Source of the DNA: Leucobacter sp. cx-42
Lineage (GTDB): Bacteria > Actinomycetota > Actinomycetes > Actinomycetales > Microbacteriaceae
Assembly (NCBI RefSeq): GCF_014529985.1
Contig: NZ_JACVMU010000004.1
Location: 124,001 to 188,000, forward strand
Reading direction: 5' to 3'
DNA: 64,000 bases
Made by a program: the position numbers and the translations under genes. A model generated the notes under the pieces. The model was not told the origin of the DNA. It did not search any database and was given only the letters and a program-made list of their open reading frames with translations. Positions 24,302-33,843 of the stretch are shown in pieces (the first letter of the stretch is position 1; every line of letters begins with the position of its first letter).

Positions 24302-25717
24302 TTAGAGGCCTGCGCGGTCCGTTGCGATGGTGAATGCCTGATCGAGCAGGCCTGCCATCTCATCGATGTCGTCACGGGTCATCACGAGCGGCGGCGAGAC
24401 CTGCACGAGGGGGTTGCCCTCCGCATCAATCGCGACGCGGGCGATGAGCCCAACGCTGTTGAGCGCAGGGTTCAGGAAGCCGTCGACGAACTCGCCAGCG
24501 CTCATGGGGGTGTCTTCCCAGCGCTTCGTAGCCTTGTTGGTGACGAGCTCGAAGCTACGGTGGAAGCCATCGCCGCGGAAGTCGCCGACGATCTTGGAGT
24601 GCTTCTCTGCCACAGCGGTGAGCTGCTGCTCGAGGTACGGGCTGAGCTCTGCCACGTTCTCGACGACGCCTTCGCGCTCCATGATTTCGAGGTTCTTGAG
24701 CGCTGCTGCACACGCGACGGGGTGACCGCCGTAGGTGAGTGCGTGGTTGAACATGCCAACGGGGCCGTCGAGTACGGTCTCGATGATCTTGTCGCTTGCG
24801 ATGACACCACCGAGCGGCATGTATGCCGAGGCGATGCCCTTCGCGAAGACGATCATGTCGGGCTGGAAACCGTAGTGCTGCGAGCCGAACCACGAGCCAA
24901 GGCGGCCGAAACCGGTAATGACCTCGTCGGCGATCATGAGGATGCCGTACTTGTCGCAGAGCGCGCGAACGCCAGCGAAGTACTCGGGGGTCGGCGGCTT
25001 CAGACTGCCGCCTGCGTTCTGCAGCGGCTCCATGATGATCGCTGCGACGGTCTCAGGACCCTCCTGCACGATCAGCGATTCGAGCTCACCCAGCAGGAAC
25101 TCGGTCGTCTGCTCGGGAGTCTCCCCCTCGGGACGGCGGTAGCGCTTGGTGTTGTGCGTGTGGCGCACACCCGACATGAGCGGCTCGAACATCGCACGGA
25201 CGTTGGTCATGCCATTGAGCGACATCGCACCGAAGCTGGTGCCGTGGTAGGCGACGCGACGGGCAATGAACTTGGTACGGCTGCCCTGCCCGATGGTCTG
25301 CTGGTACTGACGAGCGAGCTTGATTGCGGCCTCGTTCGACTCGCCACCGCCCGATGCGAAGAAGACGCGGTTGAGATCGCCGGGAGCGAGCTGCGCAATC
25401 TTCTGCGCAAGCTTTGCAGCGGGCGGGTGAGCAACGCTCCAGGTGGTCTGGTACGGAAGCTCAGCGAGCTGATCACGTACCGCGTCGCCTACCTCGGCGC
25501 CGTAGGTGTAACCGAGCTGCACGCAGAACAGGCCTGCGAGGCCATCGAAGAAGCGGTTACCGTCTTCGTCGAATACCGAGCAGTGCTCGCCGCGTACGAA
25601 CACCGGGAGCACGTCCTCACGGTACTTGCTTGCGGGGGTGAAGTTCATCACCAGGTGGCGCTTGGCAATCTCGGCAAGACCGCTTTCGGTGGGTGCCGCA
25701 TTCTGCTGGGTCGTCAT
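24302..25717 (-). CDS. Class III aminotransferase (omega-amino acid/diamine type)
   Basis: A 471-residue PLP enzyme. The PLP lysine is in DMIVFAKGIASAYMP, the cofactor-binding aspartate in ILMIADEVITGFGR, and FFASGGGESNEAAIKLAR binds the phosphate. The group includes omega-amino acid:pyruvate, beta-alanine and putrescine transaminases, which turn a terminal amine into an aldehyde. The next gene in the same direction, upstream, is an aldehyde dehydrogenase that could oxidise that aldehyde. Confidence 0.92.
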   Translation of the reverse strand: MTTQQNAAPTESGLAEIAKRHLVMNFTPASKYREDVLPVFVRGEHCSVFDEDGNRFFDGLAGLFCVQLGYTYGAEVGDAVRDQLAELPYQTTWSVAHPPAAKLAQKIAQLAPGDLNRVFFASGGGESNEAAIKLARQYQQTIGQGSRTKFIARRVAYHGTSFGAMSLNGMTNVRAMFEPLMSGVRHTHNTKRYRRPEGETPEQTTEFLLGELESLIVQEGPETVAAIIMEPLQNAGGSLKPPTPEYFAGVRALCDKYGILMIADEVITGFGRLGSWFGSQHYGFQPDMIVFAKGIASAYMPLGGVIASDKIIETVLDGPVGMFNHALTYGGHPVACAAALKNLEIMEREGVVENVAELSPYLEQQLTAVAEKHSKIVGDFRGDGFHRSFELVTNKATKRWEDTPMSAGEFVDGFLNPALNSVGLIARVAIDAEGNPLVQVSPPLVMTRDDIDEMAGLLDQAFTIATDRAGL

Positions 25718-25815
25718 TGTCTGTGTCCTCTCAATCGACGCTGACTGGGACGATAGAAACCGTCTACGCGTCCCATCGTTGCAGCGCGATGCTGTTCGCG
25801 AAAATATTTTCTGAA

Positions 25816-25850
25816 GGTGAGCTAGATCACTTGAAGTGATCTAGCTCACC
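25816..25850 (-). terminator. Strong hairpin terminator after the aldehyde dehydrogenase
   Basis: A perfect 17-bp inverted repeat (25816-25832 with 25834-25850) around a single base. It lies ten bases beyond the aldehyde dehydrogenase stop. It would limit read-through into the aminotransferase gene, which therefore probably has its own promoter in 25718-25815. Confidence 0.8.
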
Positions 25851-25860
25851 CGGGGGCGGA

Positions 25861-27351
25861 TCAGCCCCACTGCATCCACGTGGTCTTGTAATCCGTGTAG
25901 TTCTCCAGGGCGTGAATCGAGAGGTCGCGGCCGAAGCCTGACTGCTTGAATCCGCCGAACGGCGTCGTGAAGCCCAGCGCGTCGACGGTGTTGACCGAAA
26001 CCGTGCCCGCGACGAGACGCTCAGAGACACGGTGCGCGCGGCGCAGGCTCCCGGTCCACAGCGACGCTGCGAGGCCATACGGGGTCTCGTTTGCCTTCGC
26101 GATGGCTTCGTCTTCGGTATCGAAGGGAGTGACGACAGCGACGGGACCAAAGATCTCGCGGGTGTGCACCTCATGATCCGCCGCCACATCAGTCACAATG
26201 GTCGGCTCAATGAACGCCTTCGACCCATTGATCTCGGGACGGTTGCCGCCGGAGAAGATCGTGCCGTCACGACGTGCGTTCTCGATGGTTGCCCACACCG
26301 TATCGGCGTGCGCCTCCGAGACAAGTGAACCGCAGCCGGTGGCAGGATCGAGCGGGTCGCCGGGGAAGTACGCTTGCGAAGCTGCAGCGAAGAGCTCAAG
26401 GAACTCCGGGTACACCGAGCGCTCCACGAAGACACGTGAGTTCGCCGAGCAGATCTCACCTTGGTTGTAGAAACTGCCAAACGCGGCCTTCTCCGCGGCA
26501 AGCTGCAGGTCATCGCAATCAGCAAAGATGAGGTTCGAGCTCTTGCCGCCTGCTTCGAGTGCAAGCCGCTTCATGTTCGACTGCCCCGCGTACTGCTGGA
26601 GCTGCTTGGCCACTTCGGTCGAGCCGGTGAATGCAAGCATGTCGACATCATTGTGCGTGCCGAGGGCTTTACCAACCTTCGATCCGCGCCCCGTGACGAC
26701 GTTGAGGACACCGGCCGGAATGCCAGCTTCGATCGCGATCTCTGCGAGCAGCAGCGTCGAGTGCGATGCCTCGACCGGAGGCTTCACCACAACGGTGTTG
26801 CCTGCGGCGAGCGCGGGGGCAAGCTTCCAGGTGGCGATTTCGAGCGGGTAGTTCCACGCGACGATCACGGCGATCACACCGAGGGGTTCCCGCGTGACCA
26901 GCGCGGTTGAGCCGGGAGGGGTGACCGGAATGAGGTCTTCCTGCTTCTCAATGGCTTCGCCGTAGAAACGATAGAGAGCGGCGGATCCCGGCGCATCGAT
27001 CGCCATCGCCTCGCGCACGGGCTTGCCCATGTCGATTGAGTCGTAGAGTGCGAACTCTTCCGCACGGGCTTCGATCAGGCGGGCAAACTCGAGCAGACGC
27101 TCGCGTCGGTAGCCTGCGCCGGCGCGCGACCAGACACCCGACTCGTAGGCGGCACGGGCAGCGGCTACGGCTGCGTCGACTTCGGGTTCGCCACAATCAT
27201 GGATCTGCGAGATTACCTCACCCGTCGCAGGATTGCGCTTTTCGATGGTCGAATCTGTGCTGGCGGCAACTCGGGTGCCATTGATGAACGGGCGGCCGTC
27301 AAAGGTGAGTGCAGCTGCCGCTGCCTTCCACTCGGCAAGGGTGCGAGACAT
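25861..27351 (-). CDS. Aldehyde dehydrogenase
   Basis: A 496-residue NAD(P)-dependent aldehyde dehydrogenase. The catalytic cysteine is in NQGEICSANSRVFVE, the general-base glutamate in LALEAGGKSSN, and the cofactor-binding VVAWNYPLEI and FTGSTEVAKQL segments are present. The sequence resembles gamma-aminobutyraldehyde and betaine-aldehyde dehydrogenases. It probably oxidises the aldehyde made by the downstream aminotransferase or by another enzyme of the cluster. Confidence 0.94.
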   Translation of the reverse strand: MSRTLAEWKAAAAALTFDGRPFINGTRVAASTDSTIEKRNPATGEVISQIHDCGEPEVDAAVAAARAAYESGVWSRAGAGYRRERLLEFARLIEARAEEFALYDSIDMGKPVREAMAIDAPGSAALYRFYGEAIEKQEDLIPVTPPGSTALVTREPLGVIAVIVAWNYPLEIATWKLAPALAAGNTVVVKPPVEASHSTLLLAEIAIEAGIPAGVLNVVTGRGSKVGKALGTHNDVDMLAFTGSTEVAKQLQQYAGQSNMKRLALEAGGKSSNLIFADCDDLQLAAEKAAFGSFYNQGEICSANSRVFVERSVYPEFLELFAAASQAYFPGDPLDPATGCGSLVSEAHADTVWATIENARRDGTIFSGGNRPEINGSKAFIEPTIVTDVAADHEVHTREIFGPVAVVTPFDTEDEAIAKANETPYGLAASLWTGSLRRAHRVSERLVAGTVSVNTVDALGFTTPFGGFKQSGFGRDLSIHALENYTDYKTTWMQWG

Positions 27352-27439
27352 GTCTCTCTACTTTCACTTCTTAGATGGGGTCCGCGGAGGCGTGCGGAAT
27401 GCAGCGTGCAGCGGACTCCGGTGCATTGAGCGTGTGTGG

Positions 27440-28819
27440 TTATTGGTTCTCGGAGCGTTCCGGCAGGAGTTCTGCCGGGATGCGCACGGTCGCTGTTTCG
27501 AGATCCTGTTCCTTAATGAGCGGGATGCCCTTGGTTTCAGGGATCGAGACGACGGTGATGATGCCGACCACGCCAACTGCGGCCAGGAAGAAACCGGGTA
27601 CGAGCATGTTGCCCGTCGACTCGAGCAGCCAGGTGAGCACGTACGGCGCGGTACCTGCAAAGAGCGCTGCGGTGAGCGCGTACGCAATCGAGAGGCCGGT
27701 CTGACGGGTTCGGGTCGGGAAGAGCTCAACCACGGTCACCGCGTGAGTGCCGAGCGTGATTGCCAGAATGAGGGCCAAGCCAAGGGTCGAGGTAAAGACC
27801 GCCCAATCCTCACCGATCGTCATGAGGTAGAACAGTGGCACGGCCAGCAGGGTCTGAGTCACCGCAGCAACCATGAGCACCGGCTTTCGGCCGACCTTGT
27901 CTGAGGCCATTCCGGCAAGCGGCACGATGATAAGGCCGAGCGCAGAAGCCAAGGTGGACAGGAGCGCGGCGCGGCCAGCATCGAAGCCGATGTAGACCTC
28001 TTGGTAAGTGAGCAAGTACACGAGCACGACGTAGAACGTCACGTTCATGAAGATCTCCATGCCACAGGTCTGGATGAACTCCTTGAGGTTGCGCTGGAAC
28101 ACTTCCTTGACGGGAGCCTCAGATACGACCTCAAGCTCTTCAAGCTGCTTGAAGTCAGGGGTGTCTTCGATCTTGCGACGAATGTACAGACCAACGAAGC
28201 CGAGCGGCACCGTAATCAGGAAGGGAATGCGCCAAGCCCAGTCAACAATCTGCTGGTGATCAAAGACGAGGTTCAACAGATAGACGACGAACGACGCGAG
28301 CAGGAAACCGAGCAGGCTGCCAACCTCGAGCCAGCTCACACCAAAGCCACGGCGCTTCGCGGGCGAGAACTCTCCGAGGAATGCAGCAGCACTGCCGAAC
28401 TCGCCACCTGCGGCCAGGCCCTGCACGATTCGCGTCGCAATGAGCAAGATCGGCGCAGCCATACCGATGACCGCGTATCCGGGGAGCAGACCAAGCACAA
28501 GCGTTGCCAAGGCCATCGCGAGAATGACGATGGACAGGGTCTTGCGACGTCCAAGACGGTCACCAAGCCGGCCGAAGATCACCGCGCCAATCGGACGCAC
28601 CAGGAACGAAACGGCAAACACCGCAAATGTTGCAAGAAGGCCAGCGGCCTTGCTCTCCGCGGGAAAGAACACGATTGCGAGTGTGCTTGCCATGTAGGCG
28701 TACACAGCCCAGTCGAACCAGTGCACGAGCACACCGATCGAACCGGCAACGACACTCTTCCTCAGGTTCCGTGGATCAACGAGCTCACTCGCGTCTCGGG
28801 TCTGTTGCGATGTCGACAT
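27440..28819 (-). CDS. MFS transporter, metabolite:H+ symporter (MHS) family
   Basis: A 459-residue transporter with twelve predicted helices. The loop 2-3 motif GRLGDRLGRRKTLS and the later GMASDKVGRKPVLM are the MFS signatures, and the early HWFDWAVYAY is typical of the MHS group, whose members carry organic acids, betaines and shikimate-like compounds. It is 88 bases from the aldehyde dehydrogenase gene and 47 bases from the M20 hydrolase gene, within one directional gene series. Confidence 0.93.
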   Translation of the reverse strand: MSTSQQTRDASELVDPRNLRKSVVAGSIGVLVHWFDWAVYAYMASTLAIVFFPAESKAAGLLATFAVFAVSFLVRPIGAVIFGRLGDRLGRRKTLSIVILAMALATLVLGLLPGYAVIGMAAPILLIATRIVQGLAAGGEFGSAAAFLGEFSPAKRRGFGVSWLEVGSLLGFLLASFVVYLLNLVFDHQQIVDWAWRIPFLITVPLGFVGLYIRRKIEDTPDFKQLEELEVVSEAPVKEVFQRNLKEFIQTCGMEIFMNVTFYVVLVYLLTYQEVYIGFDAGRAALLSTLASALGLIIVPLAGMASDKVGRKPVLMVAAVTQTLLAVPLFYLMTIGEDWAVFTSTLGLALILAITLGTHAVTVVELFPTRTRQTGLSIAYALTAALFAGTAPYVLTWLLESTGNMLVPGFFLAAVGVVGIITVVSIPETKGIPLIKEQDLETATVRIPAELLPERSENQ

Positions 28820-28866
28820 TGACTATCAATTCCTTGACTAGGTGGCGAGAGAGTCCCGCCGGGGTA

Positions 28867-30009
28867 TTAATTCCGACGCCGCGCGAGTGCGACGTCGAGG
28901 GCTGTCCAGGCGAGTGCCGTCGCGCCGTCGCGGAGCGTCTGCTCAGCGACCGGCCCCACGCACGCGGCTGCAAATTCTGGCTGGTGGTTGCTTGCAGTGC
29001 CACCGACCCCGATATAGGGGTGGATCGCGTCAACGACGAGGGAGACATTGCCCATATCGGTTGACGCTCGGTTCATCGTCGCAGCAGCCGGATCGACGTT
29101 GAAGTCACGGCCGAGCGCCTGAGCGTTTGCGCGATAGAAGTCGAGTGCCGCGTTATCAGTGCGCATCTCGGAATACCTGCCACCCTCCGGGGTGACGGTG
29201 AGCTTTGCACCGGTCGCAAGTGCGCCTGCTTCGAAGCAGTTCAGCACCCGCTGTTCGAGCGCAAGGAGCTGCTCAGTCGTTTCTGCGCGCACATACCAAC
29301 GGCCCTCCGTGCGCTCGGGGATCGCGTTGGGCGCTTCGCCCCCGCGCGTCTGCACACCGTGCACACGGACGGAAGATGGCAGCTGCTGACGCATGAGCGC
29401 GATTGCGGTCTGCGCGATGATGAAGGCGTCGTTCGCGTTGGTCCCGCGCTCGGGGTAGGCGGCAGCGTGTGCCGACTTTCCGTCGTACTGAATGTGCCAG
29501 TGCGTGACCGCGAACGGCTCCGCCTCGGCCACGTCAACGGGAGCGGGATGCGCCATGAGCGCGAAGTCGAGCTCCGTAAACGCACCGCGCTCGAGCAGCT
29601 CGATCTTGCCGCCGTAGCCTTCTTCAGCGGGGGTACCGATGACCTCGACCGTCACCTCAGCTTCTTCTGCCACCTCGGCGAGCGAGATCGCCCCGCCTGC
29701 CGACATCGCAGAGATGAGGTTGTGCCCGCAGGCGTGACCGAGTCCGGGGAGTGCGTCGTACTCCGCAAGGAACCCCACGGTGAACGCAGCACCCGGATTG
29801 AACACCGCACGGAATGCCGTCGGTAGCCCGAGGTACGGCTGCTCGATCTCAAAGCCGTGAGCAAAGAGCACCGCAGCAACGGCGGCCGACGAACGGTATT
29901 CGTCCCAGCCCAGCTCGGGGTCGGCATGCAGCTGATTCGAGAGGCGGATCAGCGCAGCATCAACCTGCTGCTCTCGATCCGCGATCCGCTGTTTCAGGGT
30001 CGTGATCAT
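28867..30009 (-). CDS. M20 family amidohydrolase
   Basis: A 380-residue zinc peptidase/amidohydrolase of the AbgB/aminoacylase-like branch. Metal ligands are read in GHACGHNLISA, in the TPAEEGYGGK pair of acids, and in the later MAHPAPV. It probably cuts an amide bond to free an amine or amino acid. It stands 19 bases after the DUF1028 gene in a RidA-DUF1028-M20 series. Confidence 0.92.
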   Translation of the reverse strand: MITTLKQRIADREQQVDAALIRLSNQLHADPELGWDEYRSSAAVAAVLFAHGFEIEQPYLGLPTAFRAVFNPGAAFTVGFLAEYDALPGLGHACGHNLISAMSAGGAISLAEVAEEAEVTVEVIGTPAEEGYGGKIELLERGAFTELDFALMAHPAPVDVAEAEPFAVTHWHIQYDGKSAHAAAYPERGTNANDAFIIAQTAIALMRQQLPSSVRVHGVQTRGGEAPNAIPERTEGRWYVRAETTEQLLALEQRVLNCFEAGALATGAKLTVTPEGGRYSEMRTDNAALDFYRANAQALGRDFNVDPAAATMNRASTDMGNVSLVVDAIHPYIGVGGTASNHQPEFAAACVGPVAEQTLRDGATALAWTALDVALARRRN

Positions 30010-30028
30010 CGGTCTGTTCCGTTCTGGC

Positions 30029-30706
30029 TTACTCGTCGCCCGGAACGCCGTACGACGGTGCAGCGTCGGGGTTCAAGCCACGGCTCACGTAGTCGTCACG
30101 CTGTGGCAGCCACTCAGTGAGGGCATCGCGCAAATCAGTGATCGGGTGCTCTGACCAGTCGACGCGAAGATCGGTCACGCGCCAGCCAGCGTTGCTCACA
30201 ACAGCGATGCCGGCCGAGTGCACCGGTCCTTCCTCGCCGCCTGCCGCGATGGCGGCCTCGAGCGCTGACATCAGACGTTCCTCGATACGACCGCTCGCCG
30301 ACAATGCCGTGTCTACGAGAGCGTCGAGCACGTCAAGGCTTGCGAGCATGTTGCCACCGGCCACCGCGTTTTCACGCACCGCAGCGCCAAAGTTGCCGAG
30401 GGCTCGGCCACCAGAGAAGACCGCTGCTCGGCCAGCGTTGTCGAGCGCGAGCAGCTGGCGGTAATCGATGGTTGCCGGATCCGCTCCCGCAACCACCACA
30501 TCAATCGCGGCCTGCGCCGTACGGCCGCTCCGCAGTTCCTCGATGAGCTTGGGACCGAGGCGCGGATCAGTGACGTTCTGCGAGTGTGCTCCGCCGACTC
30601 CGTCAGCGAGGTTCACACAACGTGCCGCCACAGCGGGAGACGACGACGAGATCGCCGAGCCGAATTCCCCCGTGATGGGATCGCGCAGGATCAGTGAGAA
30701 GGTCAT
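30029..30706 (-). CDS. DUF1028 protein, predicted Ntn-type hydrolase
   Basis: A 225-residue protein starting MTFSLILRDPITGEFGSAIS, the hallmark of PF06267. The family is grouped with Ntn hydrolases, in which the residue exposed after removal of methionine is the nucleophile; Thr2 here fits. Such enzymes usually hydrolyse amide bonds. No experimental function is known to me. It is two bases after the ridA stop and belongs to the same operon. Confidence 0.87.
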   Translation of the reverse strand: MTFSLILRDPITGEFGSAISSSSPAVAARCVNLADGVGGAHSQNVTDPRLGPKLIEELRSGRTAQAAIDVVVAGADPATIDYRQLLALDNAGRAAVFSGGRALGNFGAAVRENAVAGGNMLASLDVLDALVDTALSASGRIEERLMSALEAAIAAGGEEGPVHSAGIAVVSNAGWRVTDLRVDWSEHPITDLRDALTEWLPQRDDYVSRGLNPDAAPSYGVPGDE

Positions 30707-30708
30707 CG

Positions 30709-31134
30709 CTACTTCACCTCGGGAATGACCGCGGTCGCGTCGATCTCAACGAGCCACTCCGGGCGCGCAAGTGCCTGCACGACGATGCCGGTCGAAACGG
30801 GGTACACGCCCTTGAGCCACTTACCAACGGTGCGGTAGACGTCCTCGCGGTAGCGGGGATCAATGATGTAGATCGTGACCTTGACGATGTCTTCGAGCTT
30901 GGAACCTGCCTCTTCGAGGAGCATCTTGATGTTGTACATCGCCTGCTCGGTCTGCGCGGTGACATCGCCGATGCCGACAGACTCACGCGTCTCGAGGTCC
31001 TGACCAATCTGACCGCGGAGGTAGACCACGCCGTTCGCAACAACTGCCTGGCAGAGGTCATTGTCGAGGTTCTGCTCGGGGTACGTTTCCTTCGTATTGA
31101 ACTTACGAATACGGACGTGGGTCGTTTCAGACAC
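30709..31134 (-). CDS. RidA family protein
   Basis: A 141-residue protein of the YjgF/YER057c/UK114 family. RidA proteins hydrolyse reactive enamines and imines released by PLP enzymes and amine oxidases. The family arginine is visible in GVVYLRGQIGQD and the C-terminal acid in LVEIDATAVIP. It is the promoter-proximal gene of the RidA-DUF1028-M20 operon and is divergent from a LysR gene. An imine or enamine intermediate in the pathway is therefore likely. Confidence 0.93.
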   Translation of the reverse strand: MSETTHVRIRKFNTKETYPEQNLDNDLCQAVVANGVVYLRGQIGQDLETRESVGIGDVTAQTEQAMYNIKMLLEEAGSKLEDIVKVTIYIIDPRYREDVYRTVGKWLKGVYPVSTGIVVQALARPEWLVEIDATAVIPEVK

Positions 31135-31212
31135 GGTGTCTCCTCATTGAGTGCTCTGATGCTCGGCATCACTGGCGCTAATTCGCCTTTCCACCTATTC
31201 TCAGAAGCATCA

Positions 31213-31264
31213 CTATATCTGTAAAATAGGCAAAATATAGCTAGAGCATCTGGTAAACAGATGC
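31213..31264. promoter_or_regulatory. Divergent operator/promoter region with two inverted repeats
   Basis: Between ridA and the LysR gene lie ATAT-N12-ATAT (31214-31237 region, AT-rich) and GCATCTG-GTAAA-CAGATGC (31246-31264), a perfect 7-bp inverted repeat. Both are good candidates for LysR binding near two divergent promoters. Confidence 0.5.
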
Positions 31265-31302
31265 AGCCATAAAGTGCCAGATCACCAGGCAGGGGCTCAA
31301 CG

Positions 31303-32244
31303 ATGACCCAACGTTTTTCCATCACACTCACCCAGCTCAGCTACTTCATCGAGTGCGCAAAGACGCTCAATATGACAGTGGCCAGCCAGAAGCTGCACGT
31401 CGCGCAGTCGGCGGTTTCGACCGCGATCTCACACCTGGAACGCTCACTCGATACGACCCTCTTCATCAGGCAGCATTCCAAGGGCCTCATCCTCACGCCC
31501 TCAGGGGAACATCTGTTGCGTGACACCCAACAGATGTTCGGAATGCTCACCGACACCATCGACTCCATCAATGCCGAACGCAATGAGGTACGCGGCTCGA
31601 TCACCGTCGCGGTGTTCAGCACGATCGCACCGTTCATGATTCCCCAGCTCGTGGACCGGGTACAGCAACGCCACCCGCAGCTCGAACTCGAGATCATCGA
31701 GGGCGACTATGAAAGCAACCTCGCAGCGGTGCGCGGCGGTCGCGCAGAGATTTCGGTCGGCTATGCGCTCACCGACGCGGAGGGGATCGAACGCGAGACC
31801 GTCGGCAGCGTGCGACCCTACGTGCTCTTGCCAGTCGATCACCCGCTTGCCAACGAGTCGATGATCGAGCTGGCCGAGCTCGCTGACGACCCGTTCGTGC
31901 TCCTCGACCTCCCCGACAGCAACGACTACTTCCTCGACATTTTGCGCGGCGCAGGCGTCACGCCGAACCTCGCGTACCGCAGCTCAAGCTACGAGACCGT
32001 GCGCTCAATGGTCGCCACGGGCCTCGGCTACACGATCCTCAATCAGCGGCCGCGGATCAGCCAGACCTACACCGGGCGCAGCGCCGTCGCAGTGGAGATC
32101 CTTGGCGACGTCCCGAGCCTCATATTGACGGTGTCGTCACTCGAACAGCTGTCACGTTCAGCACGTGCACTCGCGGTGACTGACATCGTGCGTGAAATCG
32201 TGGCCGAGCAGCCCGGTCGCGCGGTCGGGAAAGCTGGGGAGTGA
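31303..32244 (+). CDS. LysR family transcriptional regulator
   Basis: A 313-residue regulator with an N-terminal winged helix-turn-helix (NMTVASQKLHVAQSAVSTAI) and a periplasmic-binding-like effector domain after residue 90. It is divergent from the ridA operon, with 168 bases between starts, and likely controls it. It could also act on the flavoprotein gene that follows on the same strand 226 bases later. Confidence 0.93.
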   Translation: MTQRFSITLTQLSYFIECAKTLNMTVASQKLHVAQSAVSTAISHLERSLDTTLFIRQHSKGLILTPSGEHLLRDTQQMFGMLTDTIDSINAERNEVRGSITVAVFSTIAPFMIPQLVDRVQQRHPQLELEIIEGDYESNLAAVRGGRAEISVGYALTDAEGIERETVGSVRPYVLLPVDHPLANESMIELAELADDPFVLLDLPDSNDYFLDILRGAGVTPNLAYRSSSYETVRSMVATGLGYTILNQRPRISQTYTGRSAVAVEILGDVPSLILTVSSLEQLSRSARALAVTDIVREIVAEQPGRAVGKAGE

Positions 32245-32371
32245 ACCCGATCCACCCCGAATTAGGCAATCAGATGGAGCGTAAGTTGATCATCACTTGA
32301 GGTGATCCAGTGCTCCGAAAACGCATATTGGCCAACACCGTCTGGGGTGTTGTTTGCTTAGAAACAGCCCA

Positions 32372-32395
32372 GGATACAGAGCAATTCCTGTATCC
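32372..32395. terminator. Hairpin between the LysR and flavoprotein genes
   Basis: GGATACAG (32372-32379) pairs with CTGTATCC (32388-32395) with an 8-nt loop. It may terminate LysR transcription or form part of the next gene's leader. No T-tract follows. Confidence 0.4.
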
Positions 32396-32470
32396 GCACG
32401 CAGTCGATCCGCGCTGACGCAACCGACTGCGCAACGGCAGTACGACTAATTTCTGAGCGGAGAACAACGC

Positions 32471-33766
32471 ATGTCGAGCCAAGAAATCGAGGCCACCGAA
32501 GTCCTCGTCGTCGGCGCTGGCCAAGCCGGTGTCGCACTGAGCGAACACCTCACCAAACGTGGAATTTCGCACATCGTACTCGAGCGCGATCGCATTGCAG
32601 AGCGCTGGCGTTCCGAGCGCTGGGACTCGCTGGTCGCGAACGGTCCGGCATGGCACGATCGCTTCCCTGGCCTTGAGTTTGCGGGAGTCGACCAGGACGA
32701 ATTCGCTCGTAAGGATCGCGTCGCCGAGTACTTCGAGGAATATGCGGCAACGTTCAACGCCCCGATCCGCACCGGTGTCGAGGTGACCTCGGTTCGCAAG
32801 CGCGAAGGAGCAGCAGGGTTCGCGGTCGAGACCTCGCAGGGCCCGATCCAAGCGAACTACGTTGTGAGCGCGACGGGCGCCTTCCAGCTGCCCGCGATCC
32901 CCCCGCTGGTGCCAGCGGAGAGCAACATCACCCAGCTTCACTCGGCGCAGTACAAGAACCCTGACCAGCTTCCCGCAGGCGGCGTGCTCGTCGTCGGAGC
33001 TGGCTCGTCGGGCGTGCAGATCGCAGAGGAGCTGCGTCGCGCCGGCCGCGATGTCACGCTCGCTGTCGGGCCGCACGATCGTCCGCCCCAGCGCTACCGC
33101 GGCCGAAACTTCGTGTGGTGGCTCGGCGTACTCGGTCTCTGGGAGGCTGCGACCCCCGCTGAGGGCGCAGAGCACGTCACCATCGCGGTGACCGGTGCGC
33201 GCGGTGGCTACACCATCGACTTCCGCAACCTGGCGAACGATGGTATCCGCCTCGTTGGCCGCGCCAACGCGTTTGCCGACGGCAAGATGCAATTCGGCAC
33301 TGACCTCGCAGCGAACATCCGCCGCGGCGACGCGAACTACCTCGACCTGCTCGAGCAGGCAGACGAGTACGTGAAGCGCACCGGGATCGATCTGCCCGAG
33401 GAGCCTGAGGCGCACATTATTGGCGCGGATCCAGAATGCATGACCAACCCCACCCTCGAGCTTGACCTTGCCGAGGCCGGCATCACCTCGATCGTGTGGG
33501 CGACCGGGTTCCGCACCAACTATGACTGGCTGCAGGTCGACGCATTCGATGAACAGGGCCGCCCCGCTCACAAGAAGGGCGTCTCAACCGAGGCTGGCGT
33601 CTACTTCCTCGGTTTGCCCTGGCAGTCACGCCGCGGATCGACCTTCATCTGGGGCGTCTGGCATGATGCCGGGTACATCGCCGATCAAATTGACATGCAG
33701 CGCGGATACCTGCGCTACGAAGGGTCATCGCGACCCGTCTTCGACGAGGCGCTTGCCTCGGCGTAG
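32471..33766 (+). CDS. Flavin-containing monooxygenase-like protein (CzcO type)
   Basis: A 431-residue FAD/NAD(P) protein. Two dinucleotide folds are present: VLVVGAGQAGVALSEHL at the N-terminus for FAD and GVLVVGAGSSGVQIAEEL near residue 175 for NADPH. ERWRSERWDSLVANGP is typical of the CzcO-like group, which is annotated as monooxygenase or as involved in cation transport. Its place after the LysR gene suggests a role in the divergent catabolic cluster, for instance N-hydroxylation of an amine. A terminator follows. Confidence 0.88.
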   Translation: MSSQEIEATEVLVVGAGQAGVALSEHLTKRGISHIVLERDRIAERWRSERWDSLVANGPAWHDRFPGLEFAGVDQDEFARKDRVAEYFEEYAATFNAPIRTGVEVTSVRKREGAAGFAVETSQGPIQANYVVSATGAFQLPAIPPLVPAESNITQLHSAQYKNPDQLPAGGVLVVGAGSSGVQIAEELRRAGRDVTLAVGPHDRPPQRYRGRNFVWWLGVLGLWEAATPAEGAEHVTIAVTGARGGYTIDFRNLANDGIRLVGRANAFADGKMQFGTDLAANIRRGDANYLDLLEQADEYVKRTGIDLPEEPEAHIIGADPECMTNPTLELDLAEAGITSIVWATGFRTNYDWLQVDAFDEQGRPAHKKGVSTEAGVYFLGLPWQSRRGSTFIWGVWHDAGYIADQIDMQRGYLRYEGSSRPVFDEALASA

Positions 33767-33784
33767 CTCACACCGTGTTCCCCA

Positions 33785-33820
33785 ATGGGCGTCAGGCCGT
33801 TCAGGCCTGGCGCCCATTTT
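33785..33820 (+). terminator. Terminator after the flavin monooxygenase-like gene
   Basis: A 14-bp stem with one wobble (33785-33798 with 33804-33817) followed by a TTTCGTTT tail. The minus-strand GNAT gene ends 24 bases away, so it may serve both. Confidence 0.85.
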
Positions 33821-33843
33821 CGTTTGATCTTTGTCCCAGTTGC

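Noticed and set aside
23900..25744. 614-codon open frame on the plus strand
   Set aside because: It is antisense to the class III aminotransferase and part of an NCS1 permease; composition is that of a shadow frame.
32270..33571. 433-codon open frame on the minus strand
   Set aside because: It is antisense to the flavin monooxygenase-like gene, which has two clear dinucleotide folds.
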